49,222 nucleotides of DNA from a virus, in IMG/VR virus record IMGVR_UViG_3300044822_000012, positions 1 through 49,222 of that record. One strand, given 5' to 3'. The translations under genes and the position numbers were made by a program. The notes beneath the pieces were generated by a model. That model did no database searches. It was not told the origin of the DNA and saw nothing but the letters and a program-made list of their open reading frames with translations. Shown here in pieces: positions 21,231-30,400 of this stretch. The stretch's first letter is position 1. Each line of letters opens with the position of its first letter.

Positions 21231-23590
21231 ATGCGACCGTCAGGGGCATAACGATAGCGAATCAGGCCGATCCGCCAAAAGGTGCCGAGCGTGCTCGACG
21301 CGATCTTGATCGAGACCAATCGCCCGCGTAGGCGCGTATAAAAGAACGTCGAGGCTTGCGTCACGGAATATGGCCCGAAGATGACCGCCGCCGAGTTGGG
21401 ATAGTCCTTCACGTAGAAGGTAATCTGCACCGATCCCGCCGCCGAGGCGTCGTACTGCGCCCACTTCATGTCGGGCCATACCCAGTCCATGAACGTCTTG
21501 TCGCTCCCTTCGTTGAGCGCAAAGTAGCCGGTCTGCATGAACGAATTCATCGCAACGCCCGCTGCATCGTTCGATGTCTCGTGCTGATACAAGTACAGGC
21601 TCACCGGATCGGCGCCGACTGGCGGCCCGAGCACCGATTGATCGACCCACGCCGAGCGCCCGAGGGTGCCGTAGTCCCAGAGATTCAAGAGCACGTTGTA
21701 CTTCACGTACGAGTCGACTTCGCCTGTGCCGTTGGCTGATGGATAGAACCACTGGATCTCGCCGAAGCGTGAGTTCACCGCGACGCGGATGCGACTGGTG
21801 TACGGAATGCCGTTGCCGTCCACGCCGCCATGCAAGTTCTGGTAGACGACGTCCCACACCGAGCACGGCAGGATCTGCACGCCATTGGCCGAGAGCGTGA
21901 AGAATTGCGACGGCCCCATCCAATAGCCGATGCCGAATACGAAGGCTGCGGCCTTGCGCGCAATGAGTCCGCAGCCCTTGCCGATTTGGTTGAAGCCGTA
22001 GACGTCCGGCGGCCCGATGTACTGCATTGCATAGACGTCGATGTCCGTGAACACGAGCGCCTGTTGCGGGCCCTGCAGGCAGCCGACGATCTTCGAGCCC
22101 GTGGGAATGCGGAAGCTGCCTGCCTGATTGGTGACGAGTGCAATCCACTGATTCGGGTTATTGACGTCGCACCAGTTGATCAGCAGCGGATCTTGGATGC
22201 CGGTCTCGGTCGAGCCCCACGCGACGATTTGCCGCTGTGGCATCGCGACGAAGGCGCCGTCGTTGAAGGGTGGCGCATTGGTGATGAGGGTCGCCTGCGC
22301 AGCGCCTGGGTTCCACTGATAGATCGGCTGAAACGGCGTGCCATTGGCAGCAGCGACGCGATCCGGCACCGCGATCAGATAGGAGCCGAAGTTATCGAGC
22401 GTCCAGTCGATCGCATCAATAGGCGGTCCTGTCGCGGGCTGCACATTCGTGCCCGTGCCGTAGCCGCCCTCGCCGTAGCTGCCCGCCCCGTAGCCCGTGC
22501 CCGAGGGGATGACGCCCGAGCCGAAGCTGTAGATAAAGCGGGCGTTGCCGCCATTCATGTATTCGGTATCGGTCGTGAGTGCGGGCGCGTTCGCGAGGAT
22601 GGTGAACGTGCTCGATGCGTATATCACGGTCTGCGTGCCGGAGCCCCCGGCCCCCGCGACAATGGGTGTGCCACCTGGCGATGCGGCGAGTTCAAAATTG
22701 AGCGTCGTGGCCGCGACCACGAAGTAGACGGTGTTGAGCGCAAAATTAGCGGGCAGCGTACCCGACGTCGCGAGTCCCACCTGCTGACCGACGACAAAGG
22801 CGTTCGCGGCACTGATCGTCGCCGAGCCATTGCTGAACGAGCCCGTCAGGGTGCCTGCCGTGCCCGGCGTAGTCACCACGATGTAGTTGCCAAAGATGGT
22901 GAGGCCGCCAACGATCGTCGGCACAAGCACCGGGAACGTCTGGCCGACAAGATAGGTATATCCCGGCAGCGTCACGCTGACCGATACCGAACCCGCGGTC
23001 GTTGAGAACTGCGGCAGCACGGGATAGCTTGAGTTGACGAGCGCGGGTGAGAGGTTGCCGAGCAAGTCCTCGGAATACACCGTATATCCGTCGGCCGAGA
23101 GAAAGCCGTCCGGGTCGCACTGATACAGGCCGAAGAGGACGATGCCGCCGATGGCAATCTGCGTCGGGATGTACACCGAGTTGTACTGGGTGATACCCAT
23201 CGTCGTCGAATCGGTGATCAGGATCGCTGGATTCCCTGCGAACGACTGCACCACGGGGAGAATGTTGTCGGTGAGCGAGGTGGGCGTGAGGCCCATGAGT
23301 TGACCGCCCGTGATCGCGCCCAAGAACGCCTGACCATTGACGGTCTGCGTGCCCACGGCAAGCCAGGCGTTATCATTCAAATCTTCCCACGCCCAGAGCG
23401 CCCGCACCGGCGCCGGCATCTTATAGGGGACGAAGTTTTGCCAGCCGCCCAGCTTCGTTACGAGACTCAATCCATTTGGATCGTAAATGAACCTTATCAA
23501 CTGGCTGGACGAGACGCCTGAATTCTCGTTCAGCACTGCGGTCTCGTTGGTATTGACGGGACCCAGCAGCTTGAGTGCCGCGATTGGCAT
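21227..23590 (-). CDS. tail hub/tail-tubular-type protein with inserted Ig-like module (787 aa)
   Basis: The protein begins IAALKLLGPVNTNETAVLNE and has the beta-strand-rich, repeated-blade pattern seen in short-tail hub proteins (P22 gp10 / T7 gp12 role). Examples are LIAVPDRVAAANG, RQIVAWGSTETG and KIVGCLQGPQQALVFTDIDV. A separate Gly/Thr-rich Ig-like module is inserted at about 240-330 (GSFSNGSATISAANAFVVGQ, then LNTVYFVVAATTLNFELAAS). The assignment to the hub is by pattern and neighbours. It is coupled by TGATG to the adaptor-like gene. Confidence 0.55.
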   Translation of the reverse strand: MPIAALKLLGPVNTNETAVLNENSGVSSSQLIRFIYDPNGLSLVTKLGGWQNFVPYKMPAPVRALWAWEDLNDNAWLAVGTQTVNGQAFLGAITGGQLMGLTPTSLTDNILPVVQSFAGNPAILITDSTTMGITQYNSVYIPTQIAIGGIVLFGLYQCDPDGFLSADGYTVYSEDLLGNLSPALVNSSYPVLPQFSTTAGSVSVSVTLPGYTYLVGQTFPVLVPTIVGGLTIFGNYIVVTTPGTAGTLTGSFSNGSATISAANAFVVGQQVGLATSGTLPANFALNTVYFVVAATTLNFELAASPGGTPIVAGAGGSGTQTVIYASSTFTILANAPALTTDTEYMNGGNARFIYSFGSGVIPSGTGYGAGSYGEGGYGTGTNVQPATGPPIDAIDWTLDNFGSYLIAVPDRVAAANGTPFQPIYQWNPGAAQATLITNAPPFNDGAFVAMPQRQIVAWGSTETGIQDPLLINWCDVNNPNQWIALVTNQAGSFRIPTGSKIVGCLQGPQQALVFTDIDVYAMQYIGPPDVYGFNQIGKGCGLIARKAAAFVFGIGYWMGPSQFFTLSANGVQILPCSVWDVVYQNLHGGVDGNGIPYTSRIRVAVNSRFGEIQWFYPSANGTGEVDSYVKYNVLLNLWDYGTLGRSAWVDQSVLGPPVGADPVSLYLYQHETSNDAAGVAMNSFMQTGYFALNEGSDKTFMDWVWPDMKWAQYDASAAGSVQITFYVKDYPNSAAVIFGPYSVTQASTFFYTRLRGRLVSIKIASSTLGTFWRIGLIRYRYAPDGRI

Positions 23591-24384
23591 CAGCGTGTCG
23601 GCGTCGCCGCCGTCGGTGTCGAATAGGGCGACCAGCCGCTCGCCTGGAACTTGCGACGATTCTCTTCGGCGATGGCTCCTAAGCGCAGCGCTTGATACTG
23701 CTTCTCGTAGGAGAGGCCCATATCAGGCTGATCGGACGTCGCTGCGTTGAAGTTGCGCTGGAACATGGTGATGTAGATCATGCTCGCCACGATCAGCATG
23801 TCCGGCAGATAGGTGGATACGTACGTGTAAGACGTATCTGCGACCCCCGTGGCCGAATAGGTAAAGAGCGACGGCTCGCGGCTCGTACCCGTGATGCGCA
23901 GCGTGAACGGTGTCGCGGGCGCAGGCCCGAACAAGAGGTTCATGTAGGTGTCCTGGCCGTCCTGCCAGTTATCGCCGTACATGGCAAAGACGCGCGGTTG
24001 GCCCGGCTTGCCGATGCCCCCGAAGCAGTTCTGAATGTATTCCTTCGAGACCGGCGTCAGCGCATTCAACTGATAGAACGTGCCGCCCTGCATCTGGCCG
24101 ATCTCGGCCGTCTGCACGCTCAAGAAGTCATTCACCGGCACGGAGAAGGTCTGCTGACCCGCCGTGAGCGCGTAGGTATTTGAGGACTGCGTCGAAAGGA
24201 GATCGAGATCGCGCTGAATCCGCAGCTCGGCGTAATTCAACATCATGGGCACGATCAACTGCGGGGGCGCATCAACGAAGGCGTAGACGCCCGCAAACTC
24301 AGCCGTCTGGTAGACCGCTAGCGCCGCAACCTGCTGGATGTACTGGTTATAGCTGAGCGGGTTGGTTGAGGGGACGCTGCTCAC
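23590..24384 (-). CDS. head-tail adaptor/tail tubular A-like protein (264 aa)
   Basis: The N-terminal half is helical with MMLNYAELRIQRDLDLLSTQ and a following beta segment (TFSVPVNDFLSVQTAEI). A conserved-looking structural middle (RVFAMYGDNWQDGQDTYMNL) and a helical end (YEKQYQALRLGAIAEENRRK) complete it. This is how short-tailed phage adaptor or tubular-A proteins look, and it directly precedes the hub gene. The start is GTG 24384. The family was not confirmed. Confidence 0.5.
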   Translation of the reverse strand: MSSVPSTNPLSYNQYIQQVAALAVYQTAEFAGVYAFVDAPPQLIVPMMLNYAELRIQRDLDLLSTQSSNTYALTAGQQTFSVPVNDFLSVQTAEIGQMQGGTFYQLNALTPVSKEYIQNCFGGIGKPGQPRVFAMYGDNWQDGQDTYMNLLFGPAPATPFTLRITGTSREPSLFTYSATGVADTSYTYVSTYLPDMLIVASMIYITMFQRNFNAATSDQPDMGLSYEKQYQALRLGAIAEENRRKFQASGWSPYSTPTAATPTR

Positions 24385-24396
24385 ATGCTCAACACT

Positions 24397-24810
24397 TCAG
24401 GACGTGGCTGCGATGACGTCCTTCAAGACATCAGCGACAGCGGCCTGAGTCGCGGCGACGGTCGCATTATTGCCGATCTTTGCGGAGATCGCCGCCGATA
24501 GCGCCACCTCAAATACGGAGATTGCCGCTTGATCCGTAGGCGGCAGGTGCGCGGCAGCGATCTGCGCATTGACGAGATTCGACAGCGCGGCTAGCGTGCC
24601 GCCAGTACCGCTGTCGGCTGCGAGTGCGAACGAGGCAATCCTATGGATCTGCGCGGCAGTGATACCCTGGCCTTCGGCGACATCCACGGCAATGATGACG
24701 GTATCGTTGAGGATGGTCGCATTGCCGCTGAACCACTTGCTCACCGTGGCGCAGCCGACGGCGCAGCCAATGAGGACAAGGAGTGGCGAGGCGAGGAGGA
24801 GACGTCTCAT
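24397..24810 (-). CDS. phage lipoprotein (137 aa)
   Basis: An N-terminal lipoprotein signal (MRRLLLASPLLVLIGC) ends in the lipobox LIGC, with Cys16 the predicted lipidated residue. The mature part is Ala-rich and helical (NATILNDTVIIAVDVAEGQG and onward). It overlaps the holin-like gene by ATGA, so a role in lysis (for example outer-membrane spanin) is conceivable. It is much longer than usual o-spanins and not Pro-rich, so I keep only the lipoprotein call. Confidence 0.65.
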   Translation of the reverse strand: MRRLLLASPLLVLIGCAVGCATVSKWFSGNATILNDTVIIAVDVAEGQGITAAQIHRIASFALAADSGTGGTLAALSNLVNAQIAAAHLPPTDQAAISVFEVALSAAISAKIGNNATVAATQAAVADVLKDVIAATS

Positions 24811-25025
24811 GAGGTGCGTCCCGAAGCCGGCAGGTAGCCGATGACGGTCGCGACAATGGCGGCAATCGCAGCTTCAATGCCTGCCGGGAAGGTGATCCCG
24901 TAGCGCCCGAGAATGTAGATGATGACCGCAGAGAGTGCGCCGCCGAGGGCAGAACCCGTAGTTGAACCTGAAGGGGTCATGCTGGTAGCTGGGGCCGGAG
25001 TCACAGGTATATTTACGTCAGGCAT
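24807..25025 (-). CDS. putative holin (72 aa)
   Basis: After a Pro/Thr/Ser N-terminus come two hydrophobic helices: ALGGALSAVIIYILGRYG, then a PAGIEAAIAAIVATVIGYLP helix. This two-span pattern with GGALS...IE..IA..V...GY is common in small phage holins. No endolysin is visible in the window. Upstream, AGAGGA precedes ATG 25025. Confidence 0.6.
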   Translation of the reverse strand: MPDVNIPVTPAPATSMTPSGSTTGSALGGALSAVIIYILGRYGITFPAGIEAAIAAIVATVIGYLPASGRTS

Positions 25026-25143
25026 TGAGTGTTCCTCTTGGGATCAAACAGCCCGTTACGGGCACGTCGGACACAATCTCTCGCACATAGCTTACCGTTT
25101 CGGGTGGATAATCCATAAGAACGTACTTGTTAAAATCTTCCAT
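25018..25143 (-). CDS. tiny ORF filling the gap before the holin gene (41 aa)
   Basis: An ATG at 25143, overlapping the end of the previous gene by 14 bases, opens a frame that runs to a TGA at 25020-25018 inside the holin gene's start. It encodes MEDFNKYVLMDYPPETVSYV and a short tail. Overlap at both ends in this compact operon supports it. No family or motif is seen. Confidence 0.45.
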   Translation of the reverse strand: MEDFNKYVLMDYPPETVSYVREIVSDVPVTGCLIPRGTLNA

Positions 25144-25312
25144 TCTTACGTGCGCGTTTAATGTGGTAATGGATCGACACCACGCTCGCGATGATGGCGC
25201 ATAGTAGCGCTATCGTTTGCAGAATCTCGTTGATACCCGCGATGTTCGCGATCAGCCATAGGCCCCACGCCGCCAACAGTCCACCATCGGGTCGCGTGTC
25301 GTGGGGGCTCAC
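25130..25312 (-). CDS. small membrane protein (60 aa, GTG start)
   Basis: GTG 25312 overlaps the upstream stop (GTGA); the frame is open further but would lie inside that gene. Two hydrophobic stretches (GLLAAWGLWLIANIAGI and IALLCAIIASVVSIHY) are followed by a basic end HIKRARKNGRF. Together with the holin-like gene 100 bases downstream it may form the lysis set, as a second holin or antiholin. This is inference from topology and position. Confidence 0.55.
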   Translation of the reverse strand: MSPHDTRPDGGLLAAWGLWLIANIAGINEILQTIALLCAIIASVVSIHYHIKRARKNGRF

Positions 25313-25602
25313 CCGATGAGCCACGCGAAGCCGGTCGAATAAACCGGCACGACAAAGGCACCGTTGCCGAACAAAGTCATCCCGAAGCTGTTTGTCGTCG
25401 AATCGAGGACCACGTAGCGTTGCCCCACTACCGTCGGCGGCGGCAGTTGTGCGGTATAGACGCCCCCGAGGGTCGCAGGCGCAAAGGCCGCGATAGCTGC
25501 GACCGTCGTACGCACGGAAGTGCCATCTTGCACGCACTCGAGTTGCTCGTCGCCCACGAGGCCAGTCGCCTGGGGGAGCATGGGTATGGTCGCAGTTGCC
25601 AT
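25309..25602 (-). CDS. small structural protein, fibre-base type (97 aa)
   Basis: The N-terminal pattern IPMLPQATGLVGDEQLECVQ, then RTTVAAIAAFAP is a motif that recurs at the start of phage structural and fibre proteins. The rest is a short beta domain (GQRYVVLDSTTNSFGMTLFG). The role is probably a small virion component. ATG 25602 follows directly after the upstream gene. Confidence 0.55.
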   Translation of the reverse strand: MATATIPMLPQATGLVGDEQLECVQDGTSVRTTVAAIAAFAPATLGGVYTAQLPPPTVVGQRYVVLDSTTNSFGMTLFGNGAFVVPVYSTGFAWLIG

Positions 25603-25603
25603 T

Positions 25604-26452
25604 TTACGGTCCTATTTCCAATTCGATATCGCCCTGACCGCTCTCCAGTTCCATGAAGCCTTGCGCGGTCTCGAGTTCCAAAAGATCAATCTCCGTCGGT
25701 GCCACGAGCGGCGGCCCATAGAGCTTCGGTATCTGCTGATAGCTGCGCGGCAGGCCGACCAGGCAGGTCAGCATGGACGCGGTGCTGGTGAGCAGATTAC
25801 CCGCGGGGATCGAACCGTAGGTCATATACGTGAAGGCCGTCGCCGTCACCACCGTGACACTATAGCTGCCGCACGCGGCAGCGACCGAGAGTCCCTGCAC
25901 ATTGATCTGATCGTTGGTCTTGAGCCCGTGGACGCTGTAGCAAGTCACCGCGACGATCGCCGAGCCGTCGCCGATCACGGAGAGGAGCGGCAGCACCACG
26001 CCAAAGGCTTTCTGTACCGCGCCGTCGTAGGGCATCACCGCGGCCGGCGACAGGCCCACCGGCCTGCCGAACGGTGTCACCGAGCGATTCTGGCAGTCCT
26101 CCGTCACGCGCAACGTCGTCGACGGGATCGGGATACCCGTCACCGGGTCGTAGACTGTCGGCGCGCTGACCGCCCGATAGTCCGTCTCGTCCTGGTCGAA
26201 GTCCTCGACGGAGGGGTAGAAGATCGGCACGGGATCAGCGGGTAAGGTTATTGCGCGAAGCTGCTCTTGTGGAATGTCCAGGCACGGCGGGCAGACCAGG
26301 ATAAAGAGGTTCTGGAGCTGCGAGCCACGCCAGTCATATTGGAAGGTGAGCACCTCGCGGTTGTACCAGATGCCGCAGCGCTGACACACCGCGAACGCGC
26401 GCGGGTCGCGGGCGGATTTTCGAGCGCGACCACTTCGGGATGCGTATGCCAC
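25604..26452 (-). CDS. virion structural protein with N-terminal zinc ribbon (282 aa)
   Basis: The start ARDPRAFAVCQRCGIWYNRE and LVCPPCLDIPQEQLRAI give C23/C26 and C54/C57, a zinc ribbon I recognise from phage structural genes placed near tail adaptors. The middle is a Thr/Pro-rich beta domain with an Ig-like module (GLKTNDQINVQGLSVAAACG). The last 30 residues repeat LELETAQGFMELESGQGDIE. The start is GTG 26452. A precise role is unknown. Confidence 0.65.
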   Translation of the reverse strand: MAYASRSGRARKSARDPRAFAVCQRCGIWYNREVLTFQYDWRGSQLQNLFILVCPPCLDIPQEQLRAITLPADPVPIFYPSVEDFDQDETDYRAVSAPTVYDPVTGIPIPSTTLRVTEDCQNRSVTPFGRPVGLSPAAVMPYDGAVQKAFGVVLPLLSVIGDGSAIVAVTCYSVHGLKTNDQINVQGLSVAAACGSYSVTVVTATAFTYMTYGSIPAGNLLTSTASMLTCLVGLPRSYQQIPKLYGPPLVAPTEIDLLELETAQGFMELESGQGDIELEIGP

Positions 26453-26454
26453 GG

Positions 26455-27165
26455 CTACCGGAAGTAGTTAGTGATGACGGGCGAGATGTAGACCGAGGCC
26501 GACTCGACGTTCTGCTTCGCGAATATCGCCCACGCTTCATCCGCCATCGGCTTCAACATCGGCACTTTCTCGGGATTCCAGATCAGCGCCAGGCGGTAGG
26601 CGAGCGCGAATACATACGCCTCGAGCCCGTAGTAAGGGATCTCGACATTCTGGCCATTCGCAAGACTCGAGTCCTGCGTCTGGCGCAATGAGTAGTACTT
26701 AAATGCCGCCTGCTGGCCGTTCGGTGTCGGCCACAGGGTCACGGTCGGCGACAGCAGCCGATCGAACCAGGCCACGGTGGGCGCACCTTGCTGCGCCTTG
26801 TTCGGATAGCTCGCATACTCGCTGCGGCTCACCGGAAGCATGATGCGATCAATCTCGGCCGTGCCCGTATTGAGCGTGTAGTACATGTCGAGCATGACGA
26901 TCGTATTCGCGGGCACAGGATACGTCGCACAGCCCTGCACCAACTGAATGCAGTTGAGGCACACTTGCCAAAGGTTCACCCCGTCCGAACTCCAGCGCCC
27001 CATCACCAGATTCGTCGCCATACGCGAATCTTCAAAGTGCTGCTGCGTCAGAGCGGTGCGCTTGACGCCCGCGAGCCCGTATGCGTACAGCACCGCCTCG
27101 CCCATCGAGGGCGCGAAGTTATACGTGCCCGTGGTATTGAGGGGTGACTGGTAGGAGGCGCTCAT
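26455..27165 (-). CDS. tail adaptor/completion-type protein (236 aa)
   Basis: The helical first half has EAVLYAYGLAGVKRTALTQQ and MATNLVMGRWSSDGVNLWQV. A beta segment with TYPVPANTIVMLDMYYTLN and WPTPNGQQAAFKYYSLRQTQ comes next. A helical end has AYVFALAYRLALIWNPEKVP. This pattern is typical of phage head-to-tail joining or stabilising proteins (P22 gp4-like role), also common in Mu-gpT-type capsid phages. Family placement is by recognition only. Confidence 0.6.
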   Translation of the reverse strand: MSASYQSPLNTTGTYNFAPSMGEAVLYAYGLAGVKRTALTQQHFEDSRMATNLVMGRWSSDGVNLWQVCLNCIQLVQGCATYPVPANTIVMLDMYYTLNTGTAEIDRIMLPVSRSEYASYPNKAQQGAPTVAWFDRLLSPTVTLWPTPNGQQAAFKYYSLRQTQDSSLANGQNVEIPYYGLEAYVFALAYRLALIWNPEKVPMLKPMADEAWAIFAKQNVESASVYISPVITNYFR

Positions 27166-27402
27166 TCACTTCTGCTTGCGGCACTCGTATGTCGGCCGAG
27201 GCATGTGCTCGTAGATGTCTTTGTATTTGTTGAAACTGGCCTCCAAGATGCCTTGATAGCCCTTGCACGCTTCGAGCGTCGGGTACTCAACCGTCTTGAG
27301 TTCTGCCGCCGGGCGCCCCAAGGTGTCCACCACCGCCGGGTGCGTGGGCACGTATGGCTCGCACGGTATGCCCGCAAAGCAGATCCATAACACGTAGATC
27401 AT
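27166..27402 (-). CDS. small hypothetical protein with short signal-like N-terminus (78 aa)
   Basis: The N-terminus MIYVLWICFAGIPCEPYVPT is hydrophobic but short, and may be a signal peptide or an anchor. The rest is polar with EYPTLEACKGYQGILEASFN and a basic end (YECRKQK). It follows the 1447-aa fibre gene within nine bases and precedes an adaptor gene. No family is recognised. Confidence 0.5.
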   Translation of the reverse strand: MIYVLWICFAGIPCEPYVPTHPAVVDTLGRPAAELKTVEYPTLEACKGYQGILEASFNKYKDIYEHMPRPTYECRKQK

Positions 27403-27411
27403 TTAATCCTC

Positions 27412-30400
27412 CTAGTTCGACTGGTACAGCTTCTCGGAATATTGGTTGATCATGACCCAGTCCGTGCTGCCAAAATTGTTGATCGCGGCTCCCGAAATGA
27501 CGCTCGATCCCGTGTTGACGGACGTGTAGTTAGGCGCTTGGCCACCGCTTGAGCCGATGGCGGAATAAATGGTCGTCTGTGTGGTAGCGAGGCCATTGTT
27601 GGACGTCTTGGCCGTTACGCCACCGTACAGTCCGGTGGTGTTGCTGGCCGCCGTGGCCACCGCAGTGCCCCCGAACTGCGCCGTGCTACCTTTGGCGTTG
27701 GTGCTGTTGTCGTTGAGCGTTGAGTAGGTAAAGTCCAACAGGCCGTTAACGCCGAGCGCATTGCCGGGCACCGAATAGTTCGGCCCCAAGGTCGAGGCGC
27801 TCGCGTTCGCGAACGCTCCAGCCGTGAGCCCCGTGAGCGCCGGGGGGCTCGCCGGAATCTCGGGCTGCCCAGTGGTGTAGACGTAGTTATAGCAGGTGCC
27901 CACGGTGAGGTAAGTGAACTTGCAGAAGTACCACCCCGCAGTCGCCGTCGGTGCGCCCACCAGGAAGTAGACGTAAGCGTTCGCATGAGTCGTATCGAGC
28001 GGTGCCGAGTACGTCACGCCTGCAGCCGCGACATTCGATGCGGTGTACACCGGGCCGCTCAGCCACAGATTCGTGATCGCGCACGGCGAGCCGGAGGTGC
28101 AAGCCGTGGTCAAGGTGTTGTTGAGCGTCACCGTCGCGTGCTGCGTGTCGGTGAAGGTCGTAATAATCGCCGTCTTGTAGCTACTGGAGCCCGTGTCGTA
28201 GATGGTGATTACGCGCCCTGTGTCACCCGCACTGGTGCCGGCAAGCGCCGCTGCGTTGAAGGTGATGGTGATGCCTGCGCCAACCGTATTGGACGAGAGG
28301 TACATCGTCGCGCCCGCTGGCGGATTTGCGCCGAGCACGATATTGCCATTCGCATCCATGTAGCCGGCCGGGGGCGAAATGAACGGCAGGCTGCTATTGA
28401 TGGTGGTATAGCCGCCGCCCGTGATCGCAGAGTTATAGGTGCAGTTCGGCCAAGTGCCCGTAACCGTCATATTGGACCCGGCTTGCGCGCTGCAGCTCAC
28501 GCTCGACTGGTTCGTGCCACCGTTCGCGACGGGCGTGATGCCAGTCACACCGCCATTGACGTTGCCGGCCGCGAGATTAAATGCACCGACGCCCGCCGCT
28601 GGAATGGTCGTATTCGGCAAGTTCACATAGAGCGTGCCGACGGTGCCGGTGGTGTTATTACCGAACATCATGGTGCTTTGGTCGGTGATGACGGTCTGAA
28701 AGCACAGGTTCTTGTTCGCGCCGAGCTGGCATAGACCGCCCTGAATGTTCTGGCTACGAACGGTCCCCGGACCCGCGACCTGTATGCCATAGCGCCCCTG
28801 GCCGCCGCCGTTCGTTTCCCATGCCGTGAGATTCAGGCCGCCGAAGCCGCCAACCCTCCATCCACCAATGCCCGGCGGGGCGGCGTCGGAGTACGCCTGC
28901 GTAATGAACCACTGGCCGCCGTTCTGGCTGTAGCCCAGGTCCCAATTGGGGCCGGCAGCAATGTCGTAAGGGTGGTTGTTCACGTAAATCGTGCCGAACC
29001 CATCGTCCTGAAATCCTGCATAGGTCGCGCCGCCGCCGAAGGTGTTGACCATTTGATCATCAGTTCGATTGAAGACGGGTATGTACACGAAGCCGTTTGG
29101 GCACACCGGCATCATGGCGAGTGAGCCGTCTGCCGCCGTGATCGGGCAATCGTTAAAGAAGTTGTTATCCACGATCCTCTCGCCGAGTACGTCCATCTCG
29201 AATGACCACCCGCCGCCGTAAGGTATGGTCGAGCTGCCGATCGGATTCTTGAAATAGTTGTGCGTCCATTGCATCGGGCTGAACTCCGTCACGAGTTGCG
29301 TGGCAACCGCGCCACCCTCTAGGGTGCAGTTCTGAACCCCGCTGCCCCACGCAGTCCAGTAATTGCCGGCGTGCGATAACATGGTGGCCATTGGCGCGAG
29401 CGCCTGAATGGTAGCGGAGCGACAATCCATATCAAAGAAGCCACCGGGCAAGTTCACCGTTTCGTAGAGGCTGTAGTTTTTGGTAGGATCAAAATAGATG
29501 TAGCCGCCCGCTTGATACACCGCTGCGTTCGCCGCCGCCTGAATCGTCGCGCCATCATCGTGACCGTACATCAGCCATTCCGTTCGGGCCGGAACGCTGC
29601 TGAGGATCTGCGTAGGAATCGTGACCGTAGTGGTATTGGTACCCGAGTTGTACGACAACGCGGAAATCGTGGTATTGAGCACTTCGCCCTGCCAGAAGGT
29701 GCCTCCAGGCAAATTCGAGTTAGTGCCCAAGGTGAGCGTCGGGCAGCTATTGCCACTCGCGGTGCAAAACCCCGGAACCGTCGCGACGTTGTTGGCGTTA
29801 CCGTTCGTGACGCCAGACACTCCGAAATTGAGCGCCGGAGTCCACGTTACCGCCGTCGAGCCGTTCGTGAAGGTACCAGTGACGGTCTGCGTCGAAGTCT
29901 GGCCGTACTCCACCGTGTAGGTGAGCCCCGTAGGAGTGCCCGTCGTCGTGACCAATGCACTGCCCCCTAAAGTGCCTAGCGTAAATGTGTTGGTGCCCGC
30001 TGACGTGACTTGATACGTCGTAGGATTCACATATCCCGCGATAGAGCCGGTACCGCCAAACGCGCCGGATATTTGTACCTGCAGACCTGGCCCCAGCGTA
30101 CAGGTACAGGAGAATTGCCCCCCCGTGCCGGTGATCGCGATGCCCGTTATAGCCGTGGGGTACGACAGCGTCGTGCCGTAGAACGTCAGCGGATATGTGC
30201 CTGACGCATGGGGCCACGGCGTCGACATGGTGTTGCTCGTAGAGCCCGTGCTGGTATGAAAGTCGGTGTCGATGAAAGTGATATGCGTCACATGCGACGC
30301 CATGCTGACCGGGTCGGACGGCACCGACGTATACTCACCCGCGACGATGGGGACAAGCTGCGATGTCTGCACGCCCATCGAGACACTAATCGTCGGATTG

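Noticed and set aside
21830-23005. 391-codon plus-strand frame
   Set aside because: Antisense to the tail hub gene and of biased composition; no ribosome-binding site or neighbour on that strand.
24397-24810. Outer-membrane spanin (Rz1)
   Set aside because: It has a lipobox but is too long, Ala-rich and not Pro-rich, and no clear i-spanin precedes it.
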